From assembly GCF_900473935.1 (NCBI RefSeq), contig NZ_UCNN01000012.1, forward strand, positions 41,746 to 105,745: DNA of 64,000 nucleotides, in the 5' to 3' direction. Position 1 is the stretch's first letter, and every line of letters starts with the position of its first letter. The translations under genes and the position numbers were made by a program. The stretch comes from Synechococcus sp. UW105. GTDB lineage: Bacteria > Cyanobacteriota > Cyanobacteriia > PCC-6307 > Cyanobiaceae. Of this stretch, positions 18,743 through 27,463 are shown piece by piece. Under the pieces are notes generated by a model, which saw only the letters and a program-made list of their open reading frames with translations, searched no databases and was not told where the DNA came from.

Positions 18743-19468
18743 TCAGGGAGCCAGTCTGGCCTTGTGTAATCGGGTTTTTTCGTACCAGGCCGCGAACTCC
18801 GGAGCCCATTGCTGCAAGTGCGGCCACATCAGATCGCACAACTCACGGATTTCTTGCTGGGCATCGAGCTTGGCTCTTAGATCCATGAAGTGAAGGAAAG
18901 CACGAAGACTGAAGCTCACAACAAAGTGCTGGCGGTAGTCGAAGGGAAGGATTCCACGGGCATGCTCCTCGGCAAATCCGCCCTGCAGCAGGTCGCGATA
19001 GCGCTCAGCTCCCTGGCGACAGAGTTGGAGGTCCTGTGCTCGTTGCTCCTCGCTGTAGGCATATTTCTTGCCTTGCCGATCGCTGTAGGTGCCTAAGGGG
19101 CGTAGGTAGAACACTTCCTCGAGGTCCAGTTCACCGTTGGCTGCACGGCAGATTCGATCGCCGGTGTAGCGCATGGATTGAACGTCGAAACTCACGCCTA
19201 CCCGGTGGGTGCGGGCCTGCTGCATCACTGAATGGGGAAACCAGCCCACGTTCAGCACGATCTGGGCATGTTCGAGTGGGCCGTAATGGCCACGTTCCCC
19301 AGCGAGGAGCCGTTTCACACAAACTTCGCCAGCACGGCGTTCATCCGGCCACTGGTCTCGATCCCCGGCCACGAAGCCTTCGCTGTAGTCCTGATGCATG
19401 CCGGCATACACACACTGCTGAGGGTTGGGTGTGGCGGCGATCAAGTCGACCCGGAAGCGAGGATCCAT
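18743..19468 (-). CDS. thyX: FAD-dependent thymidylate synthase
   Basis: Makes dTMP from dUMP with methylenetetrahydrofolate and FAD. 241 aa with a ThyX motif RTHRVGVSFDVQSMRY (the family consensus is RHRxxSxNxxSxRY), the GPLEHAQIVLNV segment and C-terminal FLHFMDLRAKLDAQQEI. The usual N-terminus is reached with ATG 19468 (MDPRFRVDLI); the ATG 39 bases upstream is less likely. Marine picocyanobacteria use ThyX rather than ThyA. It is convergent with dcd (12 bases between stops). Confidence 0.94.
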   Translation of the reverse strand: MDPRFRVDLIAATPNPQQCVYAGMHQDYSEGFVAGDRDQWPDERRAGEVCVKRLLAGERGHYGPLEHAQIVLNVGWFPHSVMQQARTHRVGVSFDVQSMRYTGDRICRAANGELDLEEVFYLRPLGTYSDRQGKKYAYSEEQRAQDLQLCRQGAERYRDLLQGGFAEEHARGILPFDYRQHFVVSFSLRAFLHFMDLRAKLDAQQEIRELCDLMWPHLQQWAPEFAAWYEKTRLHKARLAP

Positions 19469-19518
19469 GGCGGATGGGAATGAAATGAACGGGTCTTGGC
19501 CGATCATGGCCGTTTCTT

Positions 19519-20079
19519 TCAGCCGTGGCTGCGAGGCCCGGCACTGCCGGATGTGGCTGTAGCAATTGAATCGACAGGTTCTAGAGCGCTAATGCTGCCG
19601 ATCCCTGAGAACTGCGGTAGGGGTGTTGCTTCGATCAGTGCTGTGCTGAGGGCTTCAAGTTCGGCGGGTGTGCGCACACCAAGCGATCTGCCGCGGAGCT
19701 CCCCATCGGCGTCGAACAGATTCAACTGAGGAATGCCGTTGACCTCATAGCGGTCAATCAAGTCTTGCCATTGGGGGTTGTCGATATTGATCAGCACCAC
19801 ATCCATCCGTCCGCTGGTGCGTCGTTCGGTGTCCAGCATCGCTGGTGCCATCTCCCGGCAGGCCTCGCACCAGTCGGCATAAAACTCGAGCATGGTTGGA
19901 GCTTGATTGCTCAGAGCCACTTCCGGCGAAAGTGATCGCCGCGCGAGTTGATCCATCGGTGATTCCGCCGACATGCCATTGCGCAGCAAAAAGAGCACCA
20001 CCGCCAACACCACAGCGCTGATGACAAGCAGGATCTTTTGCAGTGCGCTCAGGCTCGCGGACGCGGACTGACCGGTCAT
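19519..20079 (-). CDS. txlA: Membrane-anchored thioredoxin-like protein (TxlA/HCF164 type)
   Basis: 186 aa. An N-terminal membrane anchor (about residues 16-33) is followed by a thioredoxin fold with the active site FYADWCEACREMAP (CxxC, about residues 71-74), then NGIPQLNLFDADGE with the cis-Pro. This fits TxlA/HCF164, thylakoid thiol oxidoreductases that pass reducing power into the lumen for cytochrome assembly. The last 25 residues are a low-complexity Ser/Ala/Gly tail. Confidence 0.85.
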   Translation of the reverse strand: MTGQSASASLSALQKILLVISAVVLAVVLFLLRNGMSAESPMDQLARRSLSPEVALSNQAPTMLEFYADWCEACREMAPAMLDTERRTSGRMDVVLINIDNPQWQDLIDRYEVNGIPQLNLFDADGELRGRSLGVRTPAELEALSTALIEATPLPQFSGIGSISALEPVDSIATATSGSAGPRSHG

Positions 20080-20158
20080 GCCGAACTTCAGAGACGGACT
20101 TCACTCTGGCAGGCTCTCGTGAACGGCGTTGCTAGCGTTTGATCAAGCGCGACTGCCG

Positions 20159-20662
20159 ATGCCGCTGCTGAGATTTTTGCTGCTGCCTTTTCGTGCGCCA
20201 TTGGTGCTCCTCCTGTTCGGGGTAGCGACGGTGATGGGCCACCACTGGACCGTGTTCCAGCAGGAGCTGATTCAAGGGGAAGGCCTGGATCCTCAGATCT
20301 ATTGGACGGTGGAGGTGGTCCAGTCTCTGGTGGTGGTGATCATTTGCACCATGCCGGATTTGCTGCTTCGTCAAATCTCGATGCTGATGGCCTCTAGCAG
20401 GGTTTTCAGCCTCGTGGTCACCTTGCTCTTGGTGATTACAGGTGGTTTGTATGTCTTGCAGCTGAAGTTGCTGGCTGATGTGCTGATTCTTGCCTCAGCT
20501 GTGCTTTTGGCTCGTTTGGATCTCACCCGAATCAGGGTGGTGCCGCCGCCTGTCGTGATGGCGTTCTGGATGGCGATGATTGTGCTGGCTGGGATCTGGC
20601 TGGGCCATTCCTTGCCGAGCCCGCTTTGGCCACTGGCGGCTTCAGCGTCGATCAGTTTCTGA
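20159..20662 (+). CDS. Conserved hypothetical membrane protein
   Basis: About 167 aa (MPLLRFLLLPFRAPL start) with four to five hydrophobic helices: around residues 10-27, 55-70, 82-100, 108-120 and 132-150. No catalytic motif or recognisable family. ATG 20159 is chosen over the ATG ten codons upstream because it opens directly onto the first membrane segment. It is divergent from txlA and convergent with the lytic transglycosylase. Confidence 0.7.
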   Translation: MPLLRFLLLPFRAPLVLLLFGVATVMGHHWTVFQQELIQGEGLDPQIYWTVEVVQSLVVVIICTMPDLLLRQISMLMASSRVFSLVVTLLLVITGGLYVLQLKLLADVLILASAVLLARLDLTRIRVVPPPVVMAFWMAMIVLAGIWLGHSLPSPLWPLAASASISF

Positions 20663-20684
20663 ATCTGAAACAGATCCCCCCAGG

Positions 20685-22778
20685 TCAATCGTTTGCGCTG
20701 TCAGCGTGTCGCGGCGCGCAGGGGGCCTGGTTGCTCTGCAGGTAGGCCCAGAGGTTGCCCAGCACTTTTTTGGTGTAGATCCTCGTTTCCGGGTAGGGGA
20801 TTCGTTCACTCCAGAGTTCCGGGTCCTGCTCTAGTTCGTCGCTGCGCCAACCTCCGGCGGCGCCTGGACCGGCGTTGTAGCTCGCCACCGTGAGCCAGGG
20901 GTTGCCTTGCCACTGGTCCAACAGTTGGCCTAAGTAGCGGGCTCCGAGTCTGGAGTTGGCCTTCGGATCCTTCAGCTCCTTGTCATTGAGCTTGCGTCCG
21001 GCCAATTCGGTTGCTGTGGATGGCATCAGTTGCATTAACCCTTGGGCCCCCACAACCGAACGCACCCCGGGTGAATAGCGGGATTCTTGTTTGGCGATCG
21101 CTCGCAGCAGGGCTTCGTGCACGTTCTCTTCGTGCGCAGCCGCCGCAAAGACAGCGGCGAACGGACGCGGATGTTGGAGATGATGCAGGGTCCAGCGCGT
21201 GTTGCAGCTTTCACCCACGAGACGAAGGCTCGTGCGCCAAAGAGTGTCGAGCCCACCCCAGTGGTCTCCGACAGCGAGACGTAGGCGTCCTGTCGTGATC
21301 ATCTCGGTGTGATCGGGTGCAGGGCTGAGTGATGTGGGATCCAGGCGGCTGGCATGACGGCTGCGCCAGCTTTCCCATGCCTCCTTCATCATGCCCAGTC
21401 GCCATAGGTTGTTGACTAAGGCGTCGTCGCTCTTGAGAGGGCGCCATTTCAAGCTCGGAGGGCTTGTGTCCCGATCACCAGAGTTCAACTTGACCTCCGC
21501 TGGTTGATTCAGGCCGGGAAGCGTGTCTTGCCCAAGCCGGGCTGAGGCTCGCCACGTGTAGTACCCCGGAGGATGCTGTTTCAGCAGCGTTTGCCATTGG
21601 CGTTTGGCCTCCGCAGCACGCCCTTGCTTGGCAAGGCTGAGCCCGAGCCAAAAGCGCTGCCGTGCTGCAAGCGGTTCCGGCAGCACGGTGGTGGCCAGTG
21701 CCTGCAGCCAGCCTTCTGCCTGCTGCCAACGACCAGCCAAGAGTTCCGCTCGTGCCAGGTCCCACTGCAGCTGCCAACTGGCTGGATGCTTCGGCCATCG
21801 TTGGAAGACAGAGGCAGCCTTGCGCTTCCCCAGGCGCACCTCAGCTGTTGCGATATCGGCGGACTGATCGCGCAACGATTGCGGCAGTTGGGCTAGCAGT
21901 GTTGCCTCCGGGTACAAGGGCTCGCTCAGGAGGCGTGCCGCCTCGAGGCCAGTGGCACCAACAGGATTGGCACTGCTATGGGTCAATGCCACCAGTAAGC
22001 GTTCCCCCTTGGACCGCTGTTCTTGAGTGCCCTGCAGCAAGGCTCGGCCGATGCTCAGGGCAGTGGCGGGTTGAGGGGGCGCTCCCTGCAGGCAGTCGAG
22101 GCTTGCCTGTCCATCCCCGAGGGTCGCCAGGGCCCTGGCCAGTAACTGACGCTCGTCGTTGCTGGGGGCTGCGGCAGTGGTGCTCAGGAGGCAGGCCTCA
22201 CGGATGACCCCCCCGGCGCCATGGTGGCCTGGGCCCCAGCGCGCTAGATGCAGCGCCTGCTTGGTTTCCACAGCACGTTCAAGGCTGGCGGGATGGGCTG
22301 GATGCTGCTTCAGCAGGTGTTGTGTGAGGTCAGGGTTTGTCCTGGAGAGGTGATAGGCAGCATCCGCACTGAGCGGGCTGTCAGGGAAGAGCAGCACCAG
22401 TGCCTGCCAGCGAGACTTGGCGCGATCAAGGTCGCCTAGTTGGCTTGCCGTACTGGCTTGTTGTTGCAGGACAGCAGCGGCAATCGGTGCCGATCCCCAG
22501 GCCTGTCCCTGCAGTAACCGTTGCCGGCGCCTTTGAGAGTCTTGATCGGCGGTCGCTAGCAGCAAGGCGGCTTCGCGCCGTTGGCCGGGATCCCATGACC
22601 ATCGGTAGTTCTTCCACAGCACTGCCTCGCTGGCGGCAGGGGTGAGCACGGTGTGCTGGTGTCGCAGCAGCTGCTGACCGGCCAGGATCAGCCCCACGCT
22701 GCCGATCACTGTGCCGCCGAGTAGCAGCAGGCCGCGGGAAGTACGCTCAGTCAAGCCGCCGGCGCGAACTGCTGGCAT
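20685..22778 (-). CDS. slt: Soluble lytic murein transglycosylase (Slt family)
   Basis: About 697 aa. A membrane anchor or signal segment (LLLLGGTVIGSVGLILAG) is followed by a long helical superhelix region of TPR-like repeats (residues about 60-530) and a C-terminal transglycosylase domain. Catalytic landmarks: AIAKQESRYSPGVRSVVGAQG (Glu in KQESR), GLMQLMPSTA, and the closing VASYNAGPGAA. It cuts peptidoglycan to 1,6-anhydro products. ATG 22778 (MPAVRAGG) is the plausible start; the ORF extends 28 codons upstream. Confidence 0.9.
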   Translation of the reverse strand: MPAVRAGGLTERTSRGLLLLGGTVIGSVGLILAGQQLLRHQHTVLTPAASEAVLWKNYRWSWDPGQRREAALLLATADQDSQRRRQRLLQGQAWGSAPIAAAVLQQQASTASQLGDLDRAKSRWQALVLLFPDSPLSADAAYHLSRTNPDLTQHLLKQHPAHPASLERAVETKQALHLARWGPGHHGAGGVIREACLLSTTAAAPSNDERQLLARALATLGDGQASLDCLQGAPPQPATALSIGRALLQGTQEQRSKGERLLVALTHSSANPVGATGLEAARLLSEPLYPEATLLAQLPQSLRDQSADIATAEVRLGKRKAASVFQRWPKHPASWQLQWDLARAELLAGRWQQAEGWLQALATTVLPEPLAARQRFWLGLSLAKQGRAAEAKRQWQTLLKQHPPGYYTWRASARLGQDTLPGLNQPAEVKLNSGDRDTSPPSLKWRPLKSDDALVNNLWRLGMMKEAWESWRSRHASRLDPTSLSPAPDHTEMITTGRLRLAVGDHWGGLDTLWRTSLRLVGESCNTRWTLHHLQHPRPFAAVFAAAAHEENVHEALLRAIAKQESRYSPGVRSVVGAQGLMQLMPSTATELAGRKLNDKELKDPKANSRLGARYLGQLLDQWQGNPWLTVASYNAGPGAAGGWRSDELEQDPELWSERIPYPETRIYTKKVLGNLWAYLQSNQAPCAPRHADSAND

Positions 22779-22792
22779 TCTGTTGCTGAGGC

Positions 22793-23008
22793 ATGACCTC
22801 TGGCATGGCGAGGGTGAAGCGAGAGTCGCATCCGGGACAGTTCCAGCGCCAACGCAGTGCACTGGCGTGGTTGCTCTTGCTTTTGATTTGGGGGGGGCGA
22901 TGGATGTGGCCTCTGCTGTGGCTACCCGGCTGGGTGGTGGTGCTCATCGCTGTCTGGGCAGTGCTGGAGCTGGCGGGATTGCTGCTGGCCGCGAAGCGCT
23001 GGCGGTGA
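22793..23008 (+). CDS. Small hypothetical membrane protein (71 aa)
   Basis: Starts MTSGMARVKRESHPG and has a basic N-terminal third, followed by one or two hydrophobic segments (about residues 25-39 and 44-66). Divergent from slt (14 bases between starts) and 46 bases upstream of glmM on the same strand, so possibly expressed with glmM. Family not recognised. ATG 22805 is an alternative start. Confidence 0.55.
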   Translation: MTSGMARVKRESHPGQFQRQRSALAWLLLLLIWGGRWMWPLLWLPGWVVVLIAVWAVLELAGLLLAAKRWR

Positions 23009-23054
23009 GACGCCTGGAAGCGGATTAACCTCCAGCTCTCTCAACTGCGACCTG

Positions 23055-24455
23055 ATGGCCGATCACGCCACTCCGCCCCTGGGGATGCCCCACCATCCCT
23101 CCCAGGCGGCCTTCGGCACTGATGGTCTGCGTGGACGGGTGGGTTCTGCGATCACGCCCGCTTTGGCGCTTCAGGTGGGCTATTGGTGCGGCCGCGTGTT
23201 CCCGCGGCAGGGTCCGGTGTTGATTGGCATGGATTCACGCTGCAGTGGCGCCATGGTGGTGTCGGCGCTCACAGCCGGTCTCACCGCTGCGGGGCGTGAG
23301 GTTTGGACCTTGGGACTGTGCGCTACCCCGGCGGTGCCTCACTTGATCCGTCGATGCGGTGCCGCCGGTGGCTTGATGGTGTCTGCCAGCCATAACCCGC
23401 CACATGACAATGGCATCAAGGTGTTTGGTGCGGATGGCAACAAGGTGCGCCCTGAGTTGCAGCAGGCGATTGAGTCAGGACTGCGCGGTGCGTCAGCCAC
23501 CTCCGCTCCAGCCGAGGTGGAGCCGGCCTGTGCACCCGCCCACCACCGGCCGGAACTGCTACAGCATTACCGGGATGGTTTGTTGGCCAGCGTGCCTGGG
23601 CAGGGACTCAAGGGGGTGAAGCTGGTGCTGGATCTCTGTTGGGGATCGGCCACGGCCCTCGGTGCGGAGGTGTTTCAGGCTCTTGGTGCCGATCTCGCGG
23701 TGCTGCACGGAGAACCGGATGGCACCCGCATCAATGTCGGTTGCGGGTCAACCCATCTCGAGCCATTGCGGGAGGCGGTGATGACCAGTGGTGCCGCCAT
23801 GGGCTTTGCCTTTGATGGCGATGCCGACCGCATGTTGGCTGTGGATGGTCAGGGTCGCGTGGTTGATGGAGACCACGTGCTCTATCTCTGGGGATCGGCA
23901 CTGCAGGATCAGGGGGCTCTTCCTGATCAGCTTCTCGTGGCCACAGTGATGTCAAACCTTGGCTTCGAACGGGCCTGGCAGGCGCGAGGCGGTGTCCTCC
24001 AACGCACTGCTGTGGGCGATCAGCACGTGCATGCGGCGATGGTGAGCTCTGGCGCCGCCCTTGGCGGTGAGCAATCGGGTCACATCCTCTCTTCGGCCCA
24101 TGGTCTGGCAGGCGATGGGGTGCTCACCGCTCTGCAGATCGCCAACCTCTGCCAGCAGCGGGAGCTCAGCCTGGCCGAGTTATTGGATCAAAGTTTCCAG
24201 CCTTATCCGCAAAAGTTGGTGAACGTGCGGGTGCCTGATCTGAGCCGTCGCAAACATTGGGATCGCTGTGAGCCCTTGCATGCGCTCGTGCGTGAAGCAG
24301 AGGAAGCGATGGCTGATCAGGGGCGAGTTTTGGTGCGGGCCAGCGGCACTGAACCCCTGTTGAGAGTGATGGTTGAGGCGGCAGAGCAAGCCAGTGTGGA
24401 CCTCTGGACTGAGCGTCTCGCCGTTGCTGCTGATCAGCATCTCAATGCGGCCTGA
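23055..24455 (+). CDS. glmM: Phosphoglucosamine mutase
   Basis: Interconverts glucosamine-6-P and glucosamine-1-P for UDP-GlcNAc, peptidoglycan and LPS synthesis. 466 aa with the N-terminal AFGTDGLRGRVG, the phosphoserine loop GLMVSASHNPPHDNGIKVFG (active Ser about 110), the metal loop FDGDADR (about residue 255), the sugar-binding GGEQSGH loop and the C-terminal phosphate-binding RASGTEPLLRVM. All are intact. The last 14 bases overlap the end of the convergent kinase gene. Confidence 0.94.
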   Translation: MADHATPPLGMPHHPSQAAFGTDGLRGRVGSAITPALALQVGYWCGRVFPRQGPVLIGMDSRCSGAMVVSALTAGLTAAGREVWTLGLCATPAVPHLIRRCGAAGGLMVSASHNPPHDNGIKVFGADGNKVRPELQQAIESGLRGASATSAPAEVEPACAPAHHRPELLQHYRDGLLASVPGQGLKGVKLVLDLCWGSATALGAEVFQALGADLAVLHGEPDGTRINVGCGSTHLEPLREAVMTSGAAMGFAFDGDADRMLAVDGQGRVVDGDHVLYLWGSALQDQGALPDQLLVATVMSNLGFERAWQARGGVLQRTAVGDQHVHAAMVSSGAALGGEQSGHILSSAHGLAGDGVLTALQIANLCQQRELSLAELLDQSFQPYPQKLVNVRVPDLSRRKHWDRCEPLHALVREAEEAMADQGRVLVRASGTEPLLRVMVEAAEQASVDLWTERLAVAADQHLNAA

Positions 24456-25410
24456 GTAGCCCTAGGGCCAGGCTCAGAGCACCGTCGCAGGCATCGCCGT
24501 CGCTCCTGGCCCATTGCCAGTGGGGCAGCTTGGCCGTGAGGTGTTGCTCCACCAGGTTGCGGAGCAAATGAAGATGAGTAATCGCGCCTCCCTGGGCACT
24601 GATCGATGCCGAGGGAAGGTCTAGAGCTTTGGCGACCGCCGCCACCGCTTCTGCCAACGCCATGGCCGAGTGATCGAGTACTTGCAGGGCTTGTGTGTCG
24701 CCAGCCTGGGCCTCCGCTTCCACCAGCGGGGCTAAGCGGGCTATGGCAGCCACGCCCATCTCCTGGCCTGCTGCCAGTGTTTTGATCGCTTCGGGGCTGC
24801 TGCACCCCAGAGCTGTCCAGAGTTGGTCCAGTAATCGGGTCTTGGGTAAACGACCATCGGCCATGCGCAGGCTCAGCTGTAGGCCCTGATGGCCGATGTC
24901 ATAGGCCGATCCGGCGCCGTCGAGCCGCCAGCCCCAGCCTCCGCTGCGGTGTTCTCGCCCCTCGGCATTGCGGCCAAGGCAAATCATGCCGGTGCCGCTG
25001 ATCAGCACAATCCCTGCTGAACGGGGAAAGGCGGCATGCAGGGCCGTGCGTTCGTCGCCGTTCACAAGGGCCATGGCCGGGTCGAGTTGGAGGGCTTGGC
25101 AGAGCAACGCATGCCCGCGTTGTTGCAGGGCCGTGCCCTGTTCGATGCCGCTGGCGCCAACGACGGCTGCCTTGATCGGGGTGGTTTGGGGCAGGGCGGC
25201 TTCTGTGAGAGCAGCGTTCAGGCTGGAGCGAATCGCGGCTTGAAAGGCGGCTTCGCCACCGTCGGCAGCGAGGTGGCAGACCCCACTCCCCTCGCCTTCG
25301 CCAACGATTGTTCCAGCACCTGCATCGGCCCCTGGTTCAGGGTTGCAGAGCCAGCGTTGTAGGCGGCAGCGGGTGTGGGTTTGACCGGCATCGAATCCGG
25401 CGATCAGCAT
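24442..25410 (-). CDS. BadF/BadG-type ATPase, N-acetylglucosamine-kinase-like
   Basis: 322-aa ASKHA-fold protein: phosphate-1 loop GFDAGQTHTRC at the N-terminus, VVGASGIEQGT, the central VLISGTGMICLGRN (phosphate-2), and RSGGWGWRLDGAGSAYDIGHQGL as in GlcNAc kinases of this family. It probably phosphorylates an amino sugar. It sits convergent to glmM and one gene from a lytic transglycosylase, which suits amino-sugar or cell-wall recycling. The ATG overlaps the stop of ictB by 7 bases, so it is coupled to it. Confidence 0.8.
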   Translation of the reverse strand: MLIAGFDAGQTHTRCRLQRWLCNPEPGADAGAGTIVGEGEGSGVCHLAADGGEAAFQAAIRSSLNAALTEAALPQTTPIKAAVVGASGIEQGTALQQRGHALLCQALQLDPAMALVNGDERTALHAAFPRSAGIVLISGTGMICLGRNAEGREHRSGGWGWRLDGAGSAYDIGHQGLQLSLRMADGRLPKTRLLDQLWTALGCSSPEAIKTLAAGQEMGVAAIARLAPLVEAEAQAGDTQALQVLDHSAMALAEAVAAVAKALDLPSASISAQGGAITHLHLLRNLVEQHLTAKLPHWQWARSDGDACDGALSLALGLLRPH

Positions 25411-26741
25411 GGTTGTTCCCTTGCGTCGATGAGGGTTGTTTCGTTAGCGGTTGTGACGGGTTGGGCCAGGGTGGCGAGGCAGAACAAGCCAACGATCTGC
25501 ACTTCCGGCCGAAAGAAGATCGTGTCTGTGGCGCCTTGCACCACCAAGCCAGCGATGGCGGCAAGGCTCGCCAGCCGTGGCAAGTTGAGCAGCCCTTCAC
25601 CTCCGAGCCCGATGAGGCCGCGGCGCAGACTGCTCACAAGTAAACCAAGGCTGGCGATGAGGCCTGGAATTCCTGTTTCCACAAGGATCTCGAGAGGTAC
25701 TGAGTAGGCGCTGAGGGCATTGAATCGCGGCTGCTGATAGAGGGGGTAGATGCTGTTGAAGGCGTTATTGCCAGGGCCGATGCCCAGCCAGGGGCGGTCC
25801 TGAACCATTTCGATCGAGGCCATCCAGACGTTGATCCGGAAGTTGTTGGAGCTATCGCCACGACCTGCCAGCAGGCTGGCGACGCGGGTGCGAATTGGTT
25901 CCACTTGGGTTGCGGCTACGGCAGTTAGGGCGATTGCCAGCATGAGCAGGCCAAGAGGAAGGAGCCGCCGCCAGAGCGGCGGCCAGTGGCGGATCCCCCG
26001 CAGCAGCAGGAGCAGGAGCACAAGGCCGAGGGCCGCCACCATTCCCAGCCAGCCGCCGCGGCTGTAGCTGAACAGCGTCGCGCCCGTTCCCAGAATTAGG
26101 GAAGTGCCGGCGAACAGCCGTTGCCCCCAGGTGCGCCAACGCAGTAGGGCCACCAGGGCGATGGGCAGGATCGGCACCAGATAACCCGCCAGCAAATTGG
26201 GATTGCCGAGGGGGCCATAGATGCGAATCGTGCCTTCGGCAACGGAATTGGGGTCAGCCCAGCCGGCGAGTTCTTCGGTCGGTCCGTAAAGCTGACGTAG
26301 GGCCAGCACACTGCTGAGCAAACTGCCGCTGAGCAGCGCTGCCACGAGACGATCCCACCAAATCGGACGCGCCTGCAGGAGTTGGCGCATCAGGGCATAG
26401 ACCCCGAGATAGCTGAGGAGCTTGATCAGGCCCTTTGCAGCTGCGATGGGCACAGGCGAAAACCCTGTGGTCAGAACGGCAATGGCCAGGTAGAGCAGCA
26501 TCCAGCCGCTGATCGCACCAAGTCGACCGGGCGGGGTAATGAGGGCCCAGAGCAGCCACAGGGCACCACAGGCCATCACCACCAGGCTGAGACCCGTGCG
26601 GCTGATCACGGGCAAAGTGGCCAGCAGAGCCATCAGCACCAGGCAGGCGCTGGCCTGTAGGCGCTTCTGCTGGCCGCTCGAGCAGGGGAGCCATCCCTGC
26701 CAGCGCAGCAATAACGGAGGTGTGGCAACCGCATCAGCCAT
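25404..26741 (-). CDS. ictB: IctB-type O-antigen-ligase-like membrane protein
   Basis: 445 aa with about ten membrane helices and the central Wzy/WaaL-type loop (NFRINVWMASIEMVQDRPWL followed by GIGPGNNAFNSIYPLY). The sequence matches the cyanobacterial IctB family, first described as a putative bicarbonate transporter. Its place in the O-antigen ligase superfamily (PF04932) makes a polysaccharide role possible; the true activity is unresolved. Followed on the same strand by the GlcNAc-kinase-like gene. Confidence 0.85.
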   Translation of the reverse strand: MADAVATPPLLLRWQGWLPCSSGQQKRLQASACLVLMALLATLPVISRTGLSLVVMACGALWLLWALITPPGRLGAISGWMLLYLAIAVLTTGFSPVPIAAAKGLIKLLSYLGVYALMRQLLQARPIWWDRLVAALLSGSLLSSVLALRQLYGPTEELAGWADPNSVAEGTIRIYGPLGNPNLLAGYLVPILPIALVALLRWRTWGQRLFAGTSLILGTGATLFSYSRGGWLGMVAALGLVLLLLLLRGIRHWPPLWRRLLPLGLLMLAIALTAVAATQVEPIRTRVASLLAGRGDSSNNFRINVWMASIEMVQDRPWLGIGPGNNAFNSIYPLYQQPRFNALSAYSVPLEILVETGIPGLIASLGLLVSSLRRGLIGLGGEGLLNLPRLASLAAIAGLVVQGATDTIFFRPEVQIVGLFCLATLAQPVTTANETTLIDAREQPC

Positions 26742-26753
26742 CAGCGTCAGCCA

Positions 26754-27461
26754 TCACGGGGAGGGTGTGGTGTCCGCTGAATTATCAACCCGTTCCCAGG
26801 ATTGTTCGAGTTCTGCAACGGATGGCATTGGCGTGTTGTTGCGGCGGTACAACACCCGGTACACCGGCAGCTGCTGCTCCAACACGTAACGCTCTCGCTC
26901 TGTTGGCACGGGTAGCGGATTAGCCCCTCGCCAGGGACGGGTGTCCTCCTTTGGGCGCGCAAAGCATCCACTCAGTTCGGTGAGAGCCACCATCGGCTTG
27001 ATCACCTCGAGGACATCGCTCTGGATGAACAGTTCGCGGCCCTGCTGGAGTGCGGAGGCGATGGCGAGCAGCAGTGAGGGTTGCAGCACCCGCCTTTTCT
27101 GGTGCCGTTTCTTGAACCACGGGTCAGGGAATTGAATCGACACGCGCTGGAGACGATCGGCTGGTAGCCCTTCCATCCAGCCCTCCAGGCTCACGTTGGC
27201 GTTGCAGAAGAGGAAATGGAGGTTGTGCAGCTCCCTGGCCTCCCGATCGCGTTGGGCTGCATCCACAAGGGGCCTGCGGATTTCGACGCCAAGGTGATTC
27301 CAGTGTGGCTGGGTTTCCGCCAGGGCTAGCAAGAACTGGCCCCTGGCAGAGCCGATGTCCAGGTGGATGGGTCTGCTCGGATCGTCAAACAGCGCATCCG
27401 GCCCGGGCAGCTCCCGGGGCAGCTGGAAAAACCGGCTGAGGGGATTGACGTGCTGGCGCAA
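26754..27461 (-). CDS. trmB: tRNA (guanine-N7)-methyltransferase
   Basis: Makes m7G46 in tRNA with S-adenosylmethionine. 235 aa. The SAM loop is [16 protein letters not shown] (about residues 33-48), and the tRNA-binding and catalytic segments are [20 protein letters not shown] (PDPWxKxRHxKRR motif) and [11 protein letters not shown] near the C-terminal half. The gene lies two bases after the FIST gene stop and 12 bases before ictB, consistent with a FIST-trmB-ictB-kinase transcript. Confidence 0.94.
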   Translation of the reverse strand: MRQHVNPLSRFFQLPRELPGPDALFDDPSRPIHLDIGSARGQFLLALAETQPHWNHLGVEIRRPLVDAAQRDREARELHNLHFLFCNANVSLEGWMEGLPADRLQRVSIQFPDPWFKKRHQKRRVLQPSLLLAIASALQQGRELFIQSDVLEVIKPMVALTELSGCFARPKEDTRPWRGANPLPVPTERERYVLEQQLPVYRVLYRRNNTPMPSVAELEQSWERVDNSADTTPSP

Positions 27462-27463
27462 GA

